Of a DNA stretch of 64,000 nt, positions 61,086 through 64,000 are shown piece after piece (positions within the stretch are counted from its first letter, which is position 1; every line of letters starts with the position of its first letter). The stretch covers positions 1 through 64,000 of the forward strand of contig JAKYXN010000004.1 in assembly GCA_022538095.1 (NCBI GenBank), given 5' to 3'. The notes beneath the pieces were generated by a model. That model saw nothing but the letters and a program-made list of their open reading frames with translations. It was not told the DNA's origin and made no database searches. This DNA is from Puniceicoccaceae bacterium K14 (GTDB lineage Bacteria > Verrucomicrobiota > Verrucomicrobiia > Opitutales > Opitutaceae). The translations under genes and the position numbers were made by a program.

Positions 61086-62087
61086 ATGAATTTTCCGATC
61101 GTATCCCAAGCCCTAATCTACAAATCCTACGGAAAGCCGCACGATGTCCTGGAACTAGGGTCCAATACCATCGAAGAACTCGCGCCAAACGAAGTCCTCC
61201 TAAAAACCCTAGCCGCTCCTATTAATCCGGCAGACATGGGAAAACTCGGAGGAAGCTATGGCAGTCTCGAAGAACTCCCAGCTGTCGGCGGCCTTGAAGG
61301 CGTCGCCGAAATAGTCGCCGTTGGCAGCTACTGCAAAAGTTGGAAAATCGGTGATCGCGTATTTATACCTGACGGCTTGGGCTCCTGGCAAAGCTACGCT
61401 GCAGTTCACTCATCTAAGCTTTTCAAGGCCCCGCAAGACTTATCTCTAGAACAAGCCGCAATGGCTTGGGTCAACCCAGCAACCGCATGGAAACTCCTGC
61501 ACGACTTCGCCGATCTCAAACCAGGTGATTGGATCATCCAAAATGCCGCAACATCAGCCGTTGGAAAACTGGTCATACAAATTGCGAAAGCCAAAGAGAT
61601 AAAAACCATCAACCTAATTCGCGACGCAAAGAGGAGTGAACAATTAAAATCCCTCGGGGCGGACATCGTGTTAGAGGACAACAAGGATGCGGCAAAAGAA
61701 GTACTAGCTCAGCTCGGATCTCCCATTGCAAAACTTGCGCTCAATTCAGTCGGAGCAGTTAGTTCGTACAGTATGATAAAGGCGCTCGCAGATCATAGCA
61801 GTTTAGTAACCTTTGGAGCCATGGATCGCGAATTAGCGCCCTTCCCAACTCGTTATCTTATTTTTAACGACATCCGTCTTCGGGGCTTCTGGGTAAGCAA
61901 GTTCTACAAGGAAACCTCGCGAGAAACAATCGAAGAGCTTCACGATAAACTCTACTCATTTATGAGTGAGCATAAAATCTCAGTGGAGGTCGGCCAATCG
62001 TATTCACTTTCGCAATTCAGAGACGCTATCGCCCACGCCAACAAAACAGGGAAGACAGGAAAAGTTCTCTTTAAACCCAATTTGTGA
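61086..62087 (+). CDS. MDR-family NADPH enoyl/quinone reductase (ETR/MECR-like)
   Basis: A medium-chain dehydrogenase/reductase of 333 residues without zinc ligands. Visible are NPADMGKLGGSYG, GGLEGVAEIVAVG, VNPATAWKLLHDFADLKPGDWIIQNAATSAVGKLVIQIAK and LALNSVGA, the pattern of trans-2-enoyl-CoA/ACP reductases (ETR/MECR), which use NADPH in fatty acid synthesis. The quinone oxidoreductase group is close, so function is not settled. It is convergent with the ion channel gene, 12 bases apart. Confidence 0.85.
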   Translation: MNFPIVSQALIYKSYGKPHDVLELGSNTIEELAPNEVLLKTLAAPINPADMGKLGGSYGSLEELPAVGGLEGVAEIVAVGSYCKSWKIGDRVFIPDGLGSWQSYAAVHSSKLFKAPQDLSLEQAAMAWVNPATAWKLLHDFADLKPGDWIIQNAATSAVGKLVIQIAKAKEIKTINLIRDAKRSEQLKSLGADIVLEDNKDAAKEVLAQLGSPIAKLALNSVGAVSSYSMIKALADHSSLVTFGAMDRELAPFPTRYLIFNDIRLRGFWVSKFYKETSRETIEELHDKLYSFMSEHKISVEVGQSYSLSQFRDAIAHANKTGKTGKVLFKPNL

Positions 62088-62099
62088 CTTAAGAGAAAA

Positions 62100-62903
62100 T
62101 CACAAAGAAAGATCATCTTTTTCGATCTTCTTCTGACAATGCGGACACGTCAACCCATGCTCCTGGTCTATTCGTATCCGGCGCAAAAACGCCGCTCCCA
62201 ATATCCCGCTTGGCAAAGCGAACATGCCAATCCCGATTAAGGATACAAACGAAGCGACAATCTTGCCCAATGCAGTCACCGGATAAGCATCTCCATATCC
62301 TACCGTTGTCATCGTCATCACCGCCCACCACATTGCTGCCGGTATGCTCGAAAACACTTCAGGCTGAGCTTCATGCTCCACAAAATACATAGCGCCTGAG
62401 CCTACGACCAACAATAAAAGCATAGTCAGAAATGTTAGCATCATCTCCGACCGCGTATCTACCGCAACTTCGGAAAATTTACGCAAAGTATTACTATATC
62501 TCCCAATTTTGAATACACGCAACAAGCGGAACAGACGAGCAATCCTTAAAAATCTCAGATCTACAAATCCCATCGAAAGCACAAACGGCAAAATAGAAAA
62601 AAGATCAATCAAGGCGAGTGGTGAAAAAACGTACCTCAACCTTCCCCAAGCCCCACGGTATTTTTCCCCGGCATTAATCGCCCAGATTCTCACAAGGTAC
62701 TCAATTCCAAAAATAACGACGGAAAAGAGCTCAAAATAATAAAATGACTGGCTATATCGATCGTTGATCGATTCCACGCTCTGCAATACAACGAAAAACA
62801 CGTTGAGCAAAATCAAGGTTAACAACACAATGCGAATCCACCGCCCCGCGGCCAATTCCTCACCTTGCTCTTCCAAAGCATTGTAAACCGTCTTCTTATT
62901 CAT
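62100..62903 (-). CDS. Voltage-gated-like potassium channel with a CxxC tail
   Basis: A six-helix ion channel subunit of 267 residues. The S4 segment has regularly spaced arginines (LRFLRIARLFRLLRVFKIGR), the pore carries TMTTVGYGD (the potassium filter), and S6 ends FALPSGILGAAFLRR. The cytoplasmic C-terminus has one CPHC pair and a basic/acidic end (KKIEKDDLSL), perhaps a zinc-binding oligomer contact. Such channels set membrane potential or respond to voltage. The gene is monocistronic. Confidence 0.9.
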   Translation of the reverse strand: MNKKTVYNALEEQGEELAAGRWIRIVLLTLILLNVFFVVLQSVESINDRYSQSFYYFELFSVVIFGIEYLVRIWAINAGEKYRGAWGRLRYVFSPLALIDLFSILPFVLSMGFVDLRFLRIARLFRLLRVFKIGRYSNTLRKFSEVAVDTRSEMMLTFLTMLLLLVVGSGAMYFVEHEAQPEVFSSIPAAMWWAVMTMTTVGYGDAYPVTALGKIVASFVSLIGIGMFALPSGILGAAFLRRIRIDQEHGLTCPHCQKKIEKDDLSL

Positions 62904-63089
62904 TTAATCTACACACTAGATGAGAAAAGCGCTCACAATCCATCCTCAAATTTTTCATAAACAAGACGAGACTCAGGAATGCACCAAAGACGATTGGAAA
63001 ACTAGCGAAATATAATAGTTTGATATCCACCTCATCCAACGCTTTGAATTAAACAGGTACCCAATTAAAATATTCCTCCTCCCTCTTGC

Positions 63090-64000
63090 ATGAAGTATTT
63101 AAAGTCCCTCAGCAGCCTCTCATCCTTTCAAAGCGTTCGCCAAACTAGCATCGTTACCTCAGGTTGGCTTTGTACAGTTGGTGGACTGGTAGCCGACGTT
63201 TTACAGCCGCTCGCTCCCTTCGCTTTTTACGTTTTCCTCCTATCTCTAGTAACAACCGCGACTCTTAGCTTTCTGTGCTTCAAAGGCAGGAAGGGACTCG
63301 TTGGAGCCCTCGTTTTATCTGCTATTGCCTGCTTAGTCATGGGATTTTTCACGCTTTTACAACAAGGCGACGAATCTGAAGAGCGTGGCATTGTAGCGAC
63401 AACGATTCCCACAATCGCCACCTTGCAAGATAAGCTTGGCCTGATCGAAGAAAAGATCGATGCCATCAAAGAAGATACTGAAACGATCAAAGATACAACT
63501 TCCCGAATTGAATCAAAGTCCGATCAAGTGATCGAGTCACTCGATACGATTAAAGAAACAATCGCTAGTTTCAAAACAGACGGTATAATCAACACCCCAA
63601 GCTCGCCTGAAGAACACTACCACAACGCCCGTATTCATGAACTTGGGGGCGATTACAGCGCGGCCCGTCGATCTTACCTCGAGTATTTCAAGAGCGACCT
63701 CCCGAAGCTCGATCCTCATCTCAGGTTCATCACCTTCTTAAAAGTGCAAGAGGGAACCGCAGGAGCGCGCGAGACTTACAACGCCATCGCTACCCGCAGT
63801 CCAAGCAAAATGGCTCCCTACGCAAAAATCCTGCTTTTGCCTACCGAAAGCCGGAAACAAAACCTCAAAGACTACTTCGACGAAAATCCAAGCTTCGCAC
63901 CGGCTGCATACCACCTGAGTCTCGAATTCTCCGAGCTTCGACTAGGAAGCCAGACCATCGCCAACAAACGCGACGAACTCCGCTACATCTCGGCTTTCCA
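63090..64000 (+). CDS. Membrane protein with coiled-coil and TPR-like region (3' partial)
   Basis: An open frame from ATG 63090 runs off the window end (303 codons seen). Three hydrophobic segments (about 20-42, 44-62 and 68-88) are followed by a coiled-coil stretch with repeated KIDAIKEDTETIKDTTSRIESKSDQVIESLDTIKETI (about 110-155) and then a TPR-like region starting HYHNARIHELGGDYSAARRSYLEYF. I do not recognise the family. The head resembles membrane-anchored sensors or scaffold proteins with tetratricopeptide domains. Confidence 0.7.
   Translation, partial: MKYLKSLSSLSSFQSVRQTSIVTSGWLCTVGGLVADVLQPLAPFAFYVFLLSLVTTATLSFLCFKGRKGLVGALVLSAIACLVMGFFTLLQQGDESEERGIVATTIPTIATLQDKLGLIEEKIDAIKEDTETIKDTTSRIESKSDQVIESLDTIKETIASFKTDGIINTPSSPEEHYHNARIHELGGDYSAARRSYLEYFKSDLPKLDPHLRFITFLKVQEGTAGARETYNAIATRSPSKMAPYAKILLLPTESRKQNLKDYFDENPSFAPAAYHLSLEFSELRLGSQTIANKRDELRYISAF

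Noticed and set aside
1-64000. tRNA, rRNA, CRISPR, riboswitch, replication origin
   Set aside because: No cloverleaf, array of spaced repeats, known aptamer core or origin-like cluster was seen in the intergenic regions by eye.

Overview
The window looks like a chromosomal segment of a Verrucomicrobiota bacterium, probably an Opitutae-like lineage. The strongest clue is a complete set of four prepilin-like genes (13.3-19.7 kb) of the 'Verru_Chthon cassette' type, protein families defined from that phylum. Supporting clues are menaquinone genes, a caa3-like oxidase cluster with two subunit III genes and a signal peptidase I with long insertions. Most gene starts lack an obvious Shine-Dalgarno sequence. 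All placement comes from protein motifs read by eye; no database search was run.

Layout. 0-0.5 kb: the tail of an unidentified gene, then a decayed IS3-type transposase OrfA. 0.5-5.2 kb (minus): metG-menF-menD, joining methionyl-tRNA synthetase to the first menaquinone steps. 5.3-9.7 kb: a secreted sugar-dehydrogenase-like propeller protein, an S41 peptidase and an S33-type hydrolase. 9.7-13.1 kb (minus): an alpha/beta hydrolase paired with an MprF-type lipid aminoacylating protein. 13.3-20.5 kb (minus): a WecG/TagA glycosyltransferase followed by a GspG-like pilin and the four-gene prepilin cassette.

21.6-35.9 kb is a Wzx/Wzy-type exopolysaccharide locus. On the plus strand are an initiating sugar-phosphate transferase, flippase, polymerase, a fused double GT4 glycosyltransferase and another GT4. 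On the minus strand are the OPX export lipoprotein, the Wzc-like tyrosine kinase and a DegT aminotransferase. The export lipoprotein is the most unusual protein seen: about 650 residues of alanine-rich coiled coil with a 14-residue period lie between its lipobox and its export domain. 38.3-44.0 kb is an operon for a LapB-type type I secretion system (TolC-like, response regulator-PAS, ABC transporter with degenerate C39 domain, HlyD-like) with overlapping start and stop codons and no substrate gene nearby.

44.1-49.3 kb (minus) is the respiratory cluster: diheme cytochrome c, a 44-residue membrane protein, oxidase subunits II, I, III and IV, a second subunit III and a 64-residue CxxC membrane protein. 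It would use electrons from the menaquinone pool supplied by menF/menD/menG. 49.6-62.9 kb is mostly housekeeping: lepB, lepA, hisS, an HU/IHF protein, a divergent ClpX-like ATPase, menG, an A-type Fe-S carrier, rpoN, a GNAT acetyltransferase, an enoyl reductase-like protein and a potassium channel. A membrane/coiled-coil gene runs off the right edge.

No tRNA, rRNA, CRISPR array or intact mobile element was recognised.
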